Part shown: piece by piece, positions 9,862 through 19,445 of the stretch
Numbering within the stretch: position 1 is the first letter of the stretch
Layout: each line of letters begins with the position of its first letter
Assembly (NCBI GenBank): GCA_014323675.1
Contig: JACONN010000005.1
Coordinates: 1 to 64,000 of the forward strand
From: Hormoscilla sp. GM7CHS1pb
Lineage (GTDB): Bacteria; Cyanobacteriota; Cyanobacteriia; Cyanobacteriales; Desertifilaceae
Reading direction: 5' to 3'
Length of the DNA: 64,000 bases
Notes under the pieces: model-generated
What the model saw: only the letters and a program-made list of their open reading frames with translations
Told to the model about the DNA's origin: nothing
The model's database searches: none
Translations under genes and position numbers: made by a program

Positions 9862-9894
9862 AAGGGCTCACGCTTCTTTCGGTGCCCTTTTTTT
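9862..9894 (+). terminator. Factor-independent terminator of the AAA-like gene
   Basis: Stem AAGGGC/GCCCTT with a short loop is followed by a run of seven T residues, 22 bp after the stop codon at 9839. Confidence 0.75.
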
Positions 9895-10071
9895 GGGATT
9901 CTTCCGAAGTGCGATCGCCGGTGGTTGTGGTTCTGGGATCTTCTCGCCTCCTATTTAGTTTGTGCAGTGCGACTCGTTCTGACCTAAACCAGCAATGGCT
10001 AACAGTCAGGTCCGGTTCCATTAGCCGGATAACTTTGGTACTCATGGGGGTTCAATTCCCTCCCCTCCCTG
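9895..10071. other. Gene-free stretch upstream of the ORF-less intron, with a tRNA T-arm-like hairpin
   Basis: No open frame is convincing. A hairpin GGGGG-TTCAATT-CCCTC at 10046-10062 looks like a tRNA T-arm and ends ten bases before the intron. No matching acceptor 5-prime strand or anticodon arm is present upstream, so I do not call a tRNA. GGCTAA and TTAGCC at about 9998 and 10020 form another stem. This may be the 5-prime exon of an RNA that the intron interrupts, or simply its insertion site. Confidence 0.4.
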
Positions 10072-10898
10072 GTGCGGGAGTGACACCGGTCCTTAATGCT
10101 TCGGAGTGACATCGCCGAGGTGTGAAGCAAGGACTTAAATGTAGGATAACTGGCAGCCTAAGCCGGTGACGCCGCTAGGAAAGATGCTTATGGTTAGATA
10201 AAGCGAACCTATGTCTAAACCTCGTTACTGTAAACCAGCGGAATAAGGCTAAATACGCTGGCCCAAAAGGGAAATGGTAGTCAGGGTTAACTTTTGCACA
10301 TAGTTAACTATGTACCCAGAGAACTCCCGGGGGAAAGTAGGAGCCTAAGAGCATCGTGAAATGATACCAAGGAACGAAGTAACCTCCGATGAGCTGTCCC
10401 CCTTGGGACAAGTTAGATGATAAGCGCAAGCCATCGGGGAGGGATGTCCTAAGAAGCTAATGCCTAGGGTAACGCCTGGGATAAGTACAACTAGCTTAGT
10501 TGTCGCTGACGTAGGACGGATATGGTAAGAAGTCGAGGGAAAAATAGCCTTAAATACATCAAGGTACTAGGGAGAAATCCCAAAAGTATGAATCTGGACT
10601 AAAGCCCTAGCCGGGTAAAAATCCGAAGGCCAACAAAATAACGGCCAAATGTTAGCAAAGAGCAGGCCAAAGGTTTAATCGGGTAGACCCTCTGCAAACC
10701 TTCCGGCGCTAGGCACTAAAAACAGTCGATTGACAACCAAAAAAAGGGCAAAAATTTCACAAGACAAGGCCAGTAAGGGGTAACCCTGATAGTGCTATCC
10801 AGGACAAGGACTTACCAACCAGTAGCCGTGTGCGGTGAAAGTCGCAAGCACGGTTCCGAATGGGAGGGTTGAGAAGCGATTCTCAGCTCGACCCCTAC
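10072..10898 (+). mobile_element. ORF-less group II intron
   Basis: The element starts with GTGCGGGAG (consensus GUGYG). Domain V is recognisable at 10823-10856: a 34-nt hairpin with AGCCGTGTGCGG, GTGAAAGT and CGCAAGCACGGTTC. A domain VI hairpin (GTTGAG/CTCGAC around a TTCTCA arm) follows, and the intron would end ...CCCTAC at about 10898. There is no reverse-transcriptase frame in its 827 nt, so it would depend on a maturase in trans, perhaps the one at 60170-62026. The host transcript is unclear: no gene spans it. The 5-prime boundary is firmer than the 3-prime one. Confidence 0.85.
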
Positions 10899-10950
10899 CT
10901 GTAGGTCCCAAAAGGTGGATAAAGGGACTAAAAAAAGTAGATATTGGGGC

Positions 10951-10977
10951 TTGACATTGAAAAATAAGGGATATAGT
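10951..10977 (+). promoter_or_regulatory. Candidate promoter of the AGE-family gene
   Basis: TTGACA and TATAGT are separated by 15 bp, slightly short of optimal, and lie 66 bp before ATG 11043 just after the intron. Confidence 0.45.
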
Positions 10978-11042
10978 GGAGAAGAACCAAGCCCAGAGAA
11001 AAGGCTTTGTGTTTTTTTGGTAACCTCAAAAGAAGAGTTCTC

Positions 11043-12635
11043 ATGTTCGACCTAACTCGCCATCGTCTATTCAAGATGGCAGCCAGCCTATTGCTGAGTT
11101 TGGCACTTCTGTGCGTATATGGCATTACACCGGCTTCCGCATTCGTTTCGGAGGCTCGTCAATATCCTGTCGATAATATCAACGGAATTATTAGCGATGT
11201 TCCCACCGGCGGTCGTTGGCTTCAGCACCTGGAAGAAGACTTGCTGCCCTTCTGGGAAATGCAGACAGCATGGGGCAGTCCCGTTGGCAACTACCCCACC
11301 TATCGCTGCAATGACGGGTCTTTGTACAACATGGTAGATCCCTGCCCGGAATTGGAAAATCCCGTTCCCGGTATCGTCAAGCCCGAACGGGAGTACGTCC
11401 GCGCCAAGTCCCGACAAATCTTTGCCTACGGTGTTGCTTACAATCTCACCGGAGAGAGCAAATACCTGAAACTGGCTAAAGCTGGAGTAGACTATTTGCG
11501 TACACACGCTTTAGCCCCAGAAGGTGGAGCCTACACCTACTTTGAAGATGGGGTCGGCCCTACCGAGTGAAGCTCGACGCATCAGTCAAGACATGGCTTA
11601 TGCTGTTGCTGGCTTGGGATTTTACTACTATCTCACCCGCGATACCGATGTATTGGCAGATATAGTCGCCCTCAAAGATTACATTTTTGACACCTATTAC
11701 GACGAAGAATGGGATTTGCTCGCTTGGGCCCATGAGGATTACGTAGATTACGTCAATCCGGACGGTACGGAAGAAAAAGTTAGCACCGAACAACGGGAAT
11801 TAGTCGCTCAACTAGACCAAGTCTACGGTTATATGTTGTTGTTGACTCCCACCTTGCCAGAAACCTTTAACGGCAAACCCCTGCGGTCAAAATGGGAAGA
11901 TGACTTGGTGCATCTGGCCACAATTATGGCCGAGCAGTTCTACACCCCAGACAACAATATTTTCTTCGGTGCGATTACCGACCCGAGCAAGCAAAGGTTG
12001 GGAACCGACCATACGGACTTCGGTCACTCCATTAAAACCTTGTGGTTGATCTATGAAATCGGCAAGTTAACCGGGCATTACGAACTCACGGCCTTTGCCC
12101 AAGAAAAAGTACCTTTAATCTTTGAAGAAGCATTTCTAGAAGATGGGACTTGGGGACGGCGCATCAATCAATACGGCCAACTGGAAACGGATAAAGAGTG
12201 GTGGATTTTAGCGGAACTAGATCAAACCGCCGCCACCTTCAGCTTGCGGGATCCTTCCTACGCCAAATATCTGCCCACCACCTATGCTTACTGGTTCGAG
12301 CATATGGTAGACCACGAACATGGTGGCATTTGGCACTGGGTGAATGCGCGGACAATATTCCCGATATTGGCTTCCCCAAGCAACATTCTTGGAAAAATGC
12401 CTTCCACAGCTTCGAGCACGATCTCGTTGGCTATATAACCGGACAAGCAATTCACAACTTGCCCACCACCTTGTACTTTGCCTTTAAGGAAATTCCCGAG
12501 AAGACTCAAATTCGTCCTTACCTGTTTGCGGCCAAGGTTCACTCGCTCATAGAACCTCGTTATGACAATGGTCGGAAGGTTCAACCCATTCCGGGTTTCC
12601 AGCAACAAAAAGTCATGTTTACTGATGTTCGGTAA
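11043..12635 (+). CDS. Secreted AGE-family (N-acylglucosamine 2-epimerase-like) protein; two frameshifts
   Basis: A signal peptide is clear (hydrophobic LLLSLALLCVYGITPASA, cleavage after ASA), so the protein is probably exported. The (alpha/alpha)6-barrel features of the AGE family follow: YLKLAKAGVDYLRTH, QDMAYAVAGLGFYYYLTRD, FGHSIKTLWLIYEIGKLTGH, KEWWILAE, and SWKNAFHSFEHD near the end. The frame shifts at G4 11550-11553 (one G too many) and near CGCGGAC about 12346-12352 (one G too few); correction gives about 530 residues. ATG 11043 is preferred because the signal peptide begins there and AAGAG lies just upstream. Substrate unknown. Confidence 0.75.
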
Positions 12636-12783
12636 ACCCTAAAGCCAAGCTCTAGTTGCAACCTTAGCAACTGTCGGCCAAGAAACCGGGTTTCTCTTGT
12701 CAGAGTATTGATATATGCTTGATAGGGTAACCAGAAACCGGGTTTCTGGCTGATACTCAAACTCAATTGTCAAAGGAAAAAAC
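12636..12783. repeat. Two copies of the AGAAACCGGGTTTCT palindrome
   Basis: Copies lie at about 12681-12695 and 12732-12746. Related half-sites occur near 27195, 53180 and 53213. This palindrome is a common dispersed repeat in Oscillatoriales-type genomes. Confidence 0.6.
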
Positions 12784-12906
12784 ATGTCCTATAAAGCACT
12801 AGAAGGAAAAAAGGTCGCAGTGCTGACTGAAACAGAGTTCATTACCCACGAACTGGACTATAGCGTTTCTGAAGTGGTAACCCGCCTTCCCATTGGCACG
12901 ACTTAA
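12784..12906 (+). pseudogene. N-terminal fragment of a DJ-1/PfpI-type amidotransferase-like gene
   Basis: Forty codons follow an AAGGA ribosome binding site. The first two thirds (ALEGKKVAVLTETEFITHEL) look like the opening beta strand and helix of a DJ-1/PfpI family protein. The last third matches, at DNA level, the sequence around the end of the small gene at 8059-8316. The gene therefore seems to have been truncated by recombination at that shared repeat. Family assignment rests on about 25 residues. Confidence 0.5.
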
Positions 12907-13061
12907 CCCAGATTGACGGGAATAGAGAGCGGATTTATTTCATTCTAGCACAGATTGACGGGAATTGCTAAGGGAATTGCTGGAGTTCCTTCCCAAAGGC
13001 GATCGCTCTTAAGTTCGGGACTGCCGTTAGCGCAGCGGCTGTCCGATATTTGGCCAGCACC
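12907..13061. other. Short repeat-bearing spacer
   Basis: Two copies of CAGATTGACGGGAAT (about 12909 and 12951) and a HIP1 site are present. Nothing else is visible. Confidence 0.4.
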
Positions 13062-13640
13062 TCAACCAGACAATTTCAGCCAAGCAAACAGGCGATCGCT
13101 CGTGAGAGCGAGTTCTGCTAAAAAGTCTGGTGTTGGCAGAACCTCTTGGTCGTTGGAGAAGATTCCTAGGCTTAGTCCCGGGGAAAAAACTAAGACGCAT
13201 CGTTCTTCTGGATCGATTAACCAGCCGAGTTGACAGCCATATTCTATGCAATGTCCAATCTTATTAATGACCTGAGTTTGGCTTTGCCCGGGAGACAAAA
13301 TTTCAATCGTCCAATCGGGATGGCTTTCAAACGAGTTCGCCACCTCACCGCGATTGTCGGAGGGAATTCTCTCCCAACGCAATACAACTACATCGGGAAC
13401 GATCGATCGTCCTCCAAAGGTGCAGCGCAGTTCTGGGAACCCATGAGCCAGATGAGGGGGTAAGGCCAAATTGTTAATGGTTGTTAAGAGTTCCGATTGA
13501 ATTTTGCTATGCTTTCCTTGAGGCATTGGTTTTTGAACAATCCGACCGTCGATATATTCCCGGGCAGGCTTGGTTTCTGGCTGTTCCAGAAACTCTTCTA
13601 GGGTCATTGGTTTGGGGACTGTCTTTAGCATGGTCTCCAT
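13062..13640 (-). CDS. Uma2-family (DUF820) protein
   Basis: The 192-residue protein has the Uma2 pattern: MTLEEFLEQPETKPAREYIDG, IVPDVVVLRW, WTIEILSPGQSQTQVINKI and GWLIDPEERCVLVF. The start at 13640 is preferred to 13664 because GGGAG lies five bases upstream. It stands alone between repeats and the minus-strand rubredoxin-MBL gene, and is not closely related to the copies at 40954 and 41613. Confidence 0.88.
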   Translation of the reverse strand: METMLKTVPKPMTLEEFLEQPETKPAREYIDGRIVQKPMPQGKHSKIQSELLTTINNLALPPHLAHGFPELRCTFGGRSIVPDVVVLRWERIPSDNRGEVANSFESHPDWTIEILSPGQSQTQVINKIGHCIEYGCQLGWLIDPEERCVLVFSPGLSLGIFSNDQEVLPTPDFLAELALTSDRLFAWLKLSG

Positions 13641-13682
13641 TATGTCTCCCTGCATTATAGACAAAGAAGTAGCTTATGGGAT

Positions 13683-14430
13683 TTATGTAGTTCTCTCTAG
13701 TAGGTGCTGGAAATCTTCACGCCAACTATCGAATTCGGCAATAAAATTGTAGCCACATACAACCTCAAGCGGTCTCTCAGAAACGAGATCCAGTATCCGT
13801 GATGCACGCTTGCGTGTTTTGTTTTTTGGCCCAAAGGGATTGAATTGCATGCTAGGCCCTGGAGGATATACATAATCACAAATAAACAAGACCTTGCCAT
13901 AGATGTAGATAGTGAAGCCCCGGCGTGTGCCCGCCAATATAGAAAGCTTCAATGCCATGCTCGGTAAAGTCACCGTAAATTTTTTTGTCTACCGTAAATT
14001 GTTCCGCAAGTGGATGCTCGGCATCGTTAACGTGCAGATAAACTAAAGCATCCCATAACTCACGATACTGGTTGGATGCACCCATGAAATCCTTATGGGT
14101 GAAATAGATAGCTTCTACTGGTTCCAAGTCTCGATTGAATGCTGACGGACAATCAATCCAAACCGCACCATCATTCGTTTCAATGCGATAAGCAGCATGT
14201 TCGAGACCAAGACGAGGCACGGAAATCAACTGGGTGACGCAGTCATTTACCTGGTGTGGGGTCACTCGATAGGTCTGCTCTGCTTCCTCCCAACTAACAA
14301 ACTTGTCATCCCTTGCTCTACAAAAGGGACAGACCTCAGGCATCTCACCAATCATGTTATAGCCACAAGCAGTACAAACCCACTGTTGATAGTCCTGAGT
14401 ATAGGCAGATATTTTACTTTCTAAAGCCAT
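13683..14430 (-). CDS. Rubredoxin-domain/metallo-beta-lactamase-fold protein; one frameshift
   Basis: The N-terminus carries a rubredoxin-like iron site (WVCTACGYNMIGEMPEVCPF, paired CxxC). A metallo-beta-lactamase-like fold follows, with FTHKDFMGASNQY in place of the classical HxHxDH loop and GGHTPG further on, so metal binding by that domain is uncertain. An extra base in C4 13918-13921 breaks the frame; removing it gives about 248 residues. AGAGG precedes ATG 14430. It lies 63 bp downstream of ctaE on the same strand, which suggests an electron-transfer or detoxification role linked to respiration, but this is inference. Confidence 0.75.
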
Positions 14431-14493
14431 ATTGGGAACCTCTAGAGTCGGGGTAAGGTGGGCATTGCTCACCTTACAGAAATATTGCAAATT

Positions 14494-15123
14494 CTAAAAC
14501 ATGGTGAGAATGTACAGGAGTGCGAACAGGATAATCCAGATGATATCTACGAAGTGCCAGTAGATTTCAGCCATTTCTATCCCCACATGCTTGGTGTCGC
14601 TATAGTGACCGGGACGGCGCGATCGCCACAATACTCCCAGAATCAGCAAAACTCCCACCGTTACGTGCAAACCGTGGAAACCAGTCATCACGTAGAAGCA
14701 GTTGGAGAATACATTCTCGGTCAAACCATAACCGAGAGTTAGATACTCGTAAGCCTGACCCCCTAGGAAAATGATGCCCATGAGTGCTGTAGCAACATAC
14801 CAAAGCCGCATCCGGGAAACATCATTCTTCTTGATTGCCGTATCGCCATTGTGCATGACAAAGCTGCTGGAAACCAGAATGATGGTGTTAATAGTAGGCA
14901 GTAATAGTTCTACCTCCGTGCCTTCAGGAGGCCAAGTTGCGGCACCGCCTCTCAAGAGCAAATAGCAGGCAAACAGTCCCCCGAACATTAGAGATTCGGA
15001 AATCAGGAACACTAGCAATCCTAAAACTCGGTAATCTGGATGTTCCTCGTGATGGGTTGACACCGGATTAGGGGCCGTTGAGTTTAGCAGTGTTTGAGGA
15101 TGATCTACCGTTGAACCTTGCAT
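14494..15123 (-). CDS. ctaE: Cytochrome c oxidase subunit III
   Basis: CtaE is the seven-helix third subunit of the aa3-type terminal oxidase. It lacks redox centres and stabilises the proton-pumping core in thylakoid or plasma membrane. The 209-residue product has GLLVFLISESLMFGGLFACY, TGFHGLHVTVGVLLIL and the final YWHFVDIIWIILFALLY, all typical. ATG 15123 is chosen; a TTG frame extends to 15144 but overlaps the GGAGG ribosome binding site. A 160-bp palindromic element separates it from ctaD. Confidence 0.96.
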   Translation of the reverse strand: MQGSTVDHPQTLLNSTAPNPVSTHHEEHPDYRVLGLLVFLISESLMFGGLFACYLLLRGGAATWPPEGTEVELLLPTINTIILVSSSFVMHNGDTAIKKNDVSRMRLWYVATALMGIIFLGGQAYEYLTLGYGLTENVFSNCFYVMTGFHGLHVTVGVLLILGVLWRSRRPGHYSDTKHVGIEMAEIYWHFVDIIWIILFALLYILTMF

Positions 15124-15224
15124 AATTTCTTGTCTTTCCTCCAATGTTAAGCTACTTCTAGCGTCAGGTGGGCGGTGCCCACCCTACAACGAATGGCACT
15201 GACTTAAGGAACAAAGTTGTTAAT

Positions 15225-15384
15225 GTCATTGCGAGGGGGGGTGCCAAAGCGAAAAATCATCATCTTGCATTAGCATCCCCCCCGAAGCAATCTCCTGGGG
15301 AGCTGTTGCTGGGGAGATTGCTTCGGGGGAGTTAACTCATAAAGTATAAGTTAACCGCTACGTTCCCCCCCCCCTCGCAATGAC
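15225..15384. repeat. Palindromic MITE-like element, GTCATTGCGAGG family (copy 1)
   Basis: It begins GTCATTGCGAGGGGGG and ends with the reverse complement CCCCCCTCGCAATGAC, with an inner GAAGCAATCTCC / GGAGATTGCTTC pair. The 160 bp lie between ctaD and ctaE, within the probable operon. Another full copy is at 50064-50217 and a partial one starts at 57683. Confidence 0.8.
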
Positions 15385-15507
15385 TTCTAGGAGATTTCAG
15401 CTTAAATCAGTGACATTCCACCCACAACTAGGACTGCGGCCATCTGAACCAGTAGCCCAGAAGAGAAGCCAAGACCAGGTTTTGCCGGAATTACCTGGTT
15501 TCTTAGA

Positions 15508-17201
15508 TCAATTCTTGCTGGCGGCACTTGCTTGGGCTATGGCTTCGCCAGTTAGTTTCTTGCCGTTCAGGTGGTTCATGCCGTAATCGTATGGACCCCA
15601 GGATATCGCGGGAATGCCCTCAAAGTTTTCAATGGCAGGGGGCGAAGTGGTTTGCCATTCTAAGGTCAAAGCCCGCCAAGGATTGTCACCTGCAACCGGA
15701 CCTTGACTCCAACTCCAGATCGCGTTGATGAAGAAGGGAATCACCGACAAGCCCAGTAAAATGGCTCCGTAGGTACAAATCTGATTCAGACTGACAAATT
15801 GGGGGTCATACATCGCTACCCGCCGAGGCATTCCTTTCAAACCCAGTTCGTGCATGGGCAAGAAGGTCAGATTCGTGCCGATGAAGGTGAGGACAAAGTG
15901 AATCCGACCCCAAGTTTCGTTCATCATCCGCCCCGTAATTTTGGGAAACCAGTGGTAAATGCCAGCGTAAATGCCAAATACCGATCCGCCAAACAGGACG
16001 TAGTGGAAGTGGGCAACGACATAGTAGGTGTCGTGGACGTGAATGTCGAAGGGTGCATTTCCTAACATGACGCCGCTGAGTCCTCCCAGGACGAACATCG
16101 CCAATAAGCCAATGGCGAATAGCATGGCACTGTTAAGACGGATTTTGCCGCCCCAGAGGGTAGCTACCCAGCTAAATATCTTTACCCCCGTGGGTACTGC
16201 GACGATTAGGGTGGAGATGGTGAAGAACATCCGCATCCATGCCGGGGTGCCGCTGGTAAACATGTGGTGGACCCAGACTACCATACCTACAAGGCAAATG
16301 GCCATACTCGAATAGGCGATCGCCTTATAACCAAAGATCGGCTTGCGGGCGTGAACGGGAATCACTTCCGACATGATGCCGAAGATCGGCAGAATCATCA
16401 GATAGACGGCTGGGTGGGAATAGAACCAGAACAGATGCTGGTAAACTACTACATTACCTCCCGCGTCGGGTTGAAAGAAACTCGTACCGAAGTTGATATC
16501 GAACAACAGCAGAATCATGCCTGCTGCCAACACTGGCGTGGAAACCAATGCCAACATGGAGGTCGCCAATATCGCCCAGCAGAACAAGGGTAGCTGGTTC
16601 CAATTCATTGTCGGAACCCGCATTTTCCAAATGGTAATGATAAAGTTCAGGGACCCCAAAATCGAGGATGTTCCCACCAGGACGATGCTGAGTATCCACA
16701 TCGACTGCGCCGTGGAAGCGGTAATCAGGCTGAGGGGAGGATAAGAGGTCCACCCACTTTGGGCGCCCCCGAAGAAGAAACTGCCCAATAGCAGCGTCCC
16801 TGCTGGGGGTTTAGCCAAAAGGCGATCGCGTTCAGCTTAGGAAAGGCCATATCTTTGGCACCGATCATCAGGGGTACCAGGAAGTTGCCAAAGCCACCAA
16901 TAGAACTAGGGATAATCCACAGAAAGATCATGATCGTCCCGTGGTTGGTGAGGAAGGCATTGTATAGTGACGGATCTAGGAAATCTGAATCGGGAGTATA
17001 CAGTTCGGTACGCATAGCCATCGCCATCAAACCGCCGATCAGATAAAACATGAAGGCGGTGACCAGATATTGGATGCCTATGACTTTGTGGTCCGTGTTG
17101 AATGTGAAGTAGTCATACCACTTCCATGCTTCTGGATGCAGATTCTGGGCATCCAGAAGCTGCTTTTCGGGAATTTCTGGTTCGATCTGCGCTTCTGTCA
17201 T
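15508..17201 (-). CDS. ctaD: Cytochrome c oxidase subunit I; one frameshift
   Basis: CtaD holds heme a and the heme a3-CuB centre that reduces oxygen. The ligands are visible: NHGTIMIF (heme a), WFYSHPAVYLMILP (CuB His and the Tyr cross-link), VHHMF (CuB) and HVHDTYYVVAHFHYVL (heme a3 and heme a). The frame is broken in G5 16805-16809; one extra G restores LNPPAGTLLLGSFF and a 564-residue protein of normal size. Because the break is a homopolymer undercall in an otherwise intact gene, I treat it as a probable sequencing error. It is 25 bp downstream of ctaC. Confidence 0.93.
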
Positions 17202-17226
17202 ATCTTTTTTTGACTGCTAATATTTC

Positions 17227-18255
17227 TCAGGAATTGTGCTGGTGGATTATTGCTCGTATGTTGGCATCAATCCCCATTTCTTCCGCGTAAGGAGCCAGAA
17301 ATTCTGATGGGGTTGCATCTGCTGGGTTAACAGCAACTGTTTGAAGACTATCTTGCTGGAAGGCAACGCTTTCTTCGGCCAACCAATCTAAGTATTCTTC
17401 CTCTGTTTCTACCACCATTTCCGTCCGCATCATACCGTGATAGCTGCCGCAGAGTTCCGCACAGACTATGGGGTAGGTTCCTGTCTTGGTAGCTACGAAC
17501 CGCAGCTGCACGTCGCTGCCGGGAATTGCATCTTGCTTGAGGCGCAACTGCGGTATCCAGAAGGAGTGGATCACGTCACCTGCGGAGATGTTCAGCAGTA
17601 TGTCTTTCCCCAATGGCACGTGCAGTTTGTCCGCTGAGTCTACCTCCGTATCTTCATACTCAAACTCCCAAGAAAACTGCATGCCTGTAACATTTACTAC
17701 TACATCCGCCGCTTTGCCTGCCCGTTCTGGGCTGGCTCCAAAGCCATACTCGCTCTCGGTTTTATACCCAAGTTCGGCACGCAACCCTGTCGCTTCTGCT
17801 ATCATTCCTTCTGTCTCCGCAGCTATTGGGGCCGCGATCGCGCTATCGCCCGCAGCCATCATGTGATGACCGCTGACCTCAAATCCTCCCATGTCTTCGT
17901 AAACTTGCACGCTGTAGATTCCCAGGCCAATGACTAAGATAGCCGGAATTGCCGTCCAAAATGCTTCTAAGGGCAAGTTCCCTTTGATCGGCACTGCGTC
18001 AGTGTCATCTCCTTTACGGTGACGAAACCTAATCACCGCTATCAAGATGGCCCCCTCCACTACCAAAAACAGGGCGGTGCCGATCGTCATCATGATGTCG
18101 AAGAAATTGTCTACTAGCACTGCTTGTTTCGATACTTGCTCTGGCATGAGACCGTGATTTTGACCATACCAAAGGCTGACCAGGGTGATTACCACCCCCG
18201 CCGTTAGGGTTAGCAGTGAACTGGGAACCTTTTCTTTTTGCTTGTCCTTTTCCAT
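17227..18255 (-). CDS. ctaC: Cytochrome c oxidase subunit II
   Basis: CtaC accepts electrons from cytochrome c6 or plastocyanin at its CuA site. The 342-residue protein has two N-terminal membrane helices (SLLTLTAGVVITLVSLWYG and FDIMMTIGTALFLVVEGAIL) and a periplasmic cupredoxin domain. The CuA motif CAELCGSYHGMMRTEM carries C-x3-C-x3-H-x2-M. It is the first gene of ctaC-ctaD-ctaE. The region upstream holds the duplicated modB leader. Confidence 0.96.
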   Translation of the reverse strand: MEKDKQKEKVPSSLLTLTAGVVITLVSLWYGQNHGLMPEQVSKQAVLVDNFFDIMMTIGTALFLVVEGAILIAVIRFRHRKGDDTDAVPIKGNLPLEAFWTAIPAILVIGLGIYSVQVYEDMGGFEVSGHHMMAAGDSAIAAPIAAETEGMIAEATGLRAELGYKTESEYGFGASPERAGKAADVVVNVTGMQFSWEFEYEDTEVDSADKLHVPLGKDILLNISAGDVIHSFWIPQLRLKQDAIPGSDVQLRFVATKTGTYPIVCAELCGSYHGMMRTEMVVETEEEYLDWLAEESVAFQQDSLQTVAVNPADATPSEFLAPYAEEMGIDANIRAIIHQHNS

Positions 18256-18636
18256 ACCTTACTGCCTATTCTAGCCGGACGATTCTATCTTGCTACGATC
18301 GCTCCTCTGGCCCTCACTATACTTAACAACTGCTTAACATTTTATCTTCTTTGCACCTTAACTGACAATTCTGTTTTATCCTGGCAATTTAATATTTATT
18401 TAATGGCCTTGCACGGATGTGGATGATGGTTGCTAATTGAAAATTACTAATCAATATATAGATATTCATCTATATTGATCGCCGGAAACACTAGAATCTT
18501 TACTACGATCGGGCTGTCCTTAGTAACTTCGGTACTTATAAAGTAGGCGATCGCTCCGATGGCGTAACTATATTGTATCATGTGTGTCAAGTGATGCAGG
18601 AGGTGAAGTATTGTCCTCTAGCCAGCTAAAACGATC

Positions 18637-18780
18637 GTGAACTTAGACCTATCCCCAGTTTTTATTTCTCTGAAAACTGCTACCACTGCTACGGCGATCG
18701 CCTTTGTGCTGGGCCTGCTGGCGGCCCGTTGGATGCTAGGGTATCGAGGTAAAGCCAAAGGCTCTCCTGGGTTTATGGTG
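18637..18780 (+). pseudogene. modB: First, orphaned copy of the modB 5-prime end
   Basis: From GTG 18637 the frame reads NLDLSPVFISLKTATTATAI and on to GYRGKAKG, the N-terminus of a molybdate ABC permease. It then enters a 121-bp inserted element and stops at about 18782. The rest of the gene lies downstream of copy 2 only. Confidence 0.8.
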
Positions 18781-18882
18781 TAAATTGTATACTGGTATAC
18801 AATTTAGTACAACAAAAAAGGCTGAAAGCCTCGATTTGGCGTATATATAAGTAAAATTTATCACCAAAACCCAAGGAGACCC
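18762..18882. mobile_element. 121-bp MITE in modB, copy 1
   Basis: It is flanked by the 10-bp direct repeat AAGCCAAAGG (18752-18761 and 18883-18892). The ends are imperfect inverted repeats: CTCTCCTGGGTTTATGGTG against CTCCTTGGGTTTTGGTG. An inner palindrome TTGTATACTGGTATACAA is present. It is too short for a transposase. Confidence 0.85.
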
Positions 18883-19228
18883 AAGCCAAAGGATTAATTG
18901 ACGGCATATTGACTTCCCCATTAGTCCTTCCTCCCAGCGTTACTGCTTAACATTTTATCTTCTTTGCACCTTAACTGACAATTCTGTTTTATCCTGGCAA
19001 TTTAATATTTATTTAATGGCCTTGCACGGATGTGGATGATGGTTGCTAATTGAAAATTACTAATCAATATATAGATATTCATCTATATTGATCGCCGGAA
19101 ACACTAGAATCTTTACTACGATCGGGCTGTCCTTAGTAACTTCGGTACTTATAAAGTAGGCGATCGCTCCGATGGCGTAACTATATTGTATCATGTGTGT
19201 CAAGTGATGCAGGAGGTGAAGTATTGTC

Positions 19229-19416
19229 GGTAGTGATAAACATGTAGTGATGTGATGGCTAGTCTGTCCCAATAGGTGTGGGGATGTGGCATTTTCAATT
19301 TTTCGGCTGGGACGTCAATGCCTGAAATATCGTTATTTGACTTGCCGTTGGATGCCACTATTGCGATCTCCGTCTGAGCTTTCTTGTGCTAAGATCACTA
19401 CTTGTGACCCACTACC
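19229..19416. mobile_element. 188-bp MITE in the second modB leader
   Basis: It is flanked by the perfect 8-bp target duplication GTATTGTC (19221-19228 and 19417-19424); the uninterrupted copy at 18608-18615 has the site once. The ends GGTAGTG...CACTACC are inverted repeats, with a second matching block GTAGTGAT/ATCACTAC. No frame is present. The transposase family that mobilises it is unknown. Confidence 0.9.
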
Positions 19417-19445
19417 GTATTGTCCTCTAGCCAGCTAAAACGATC

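Noticed and set aside
10040..10071. A tRNA or tmRNA 3-prime end before the ORF-less intron
   Set aside because: The T-arm is convincing alone, but no matching acceptor strand, D-arm or proper anticodon loop (T at position 33) could be found upstream.
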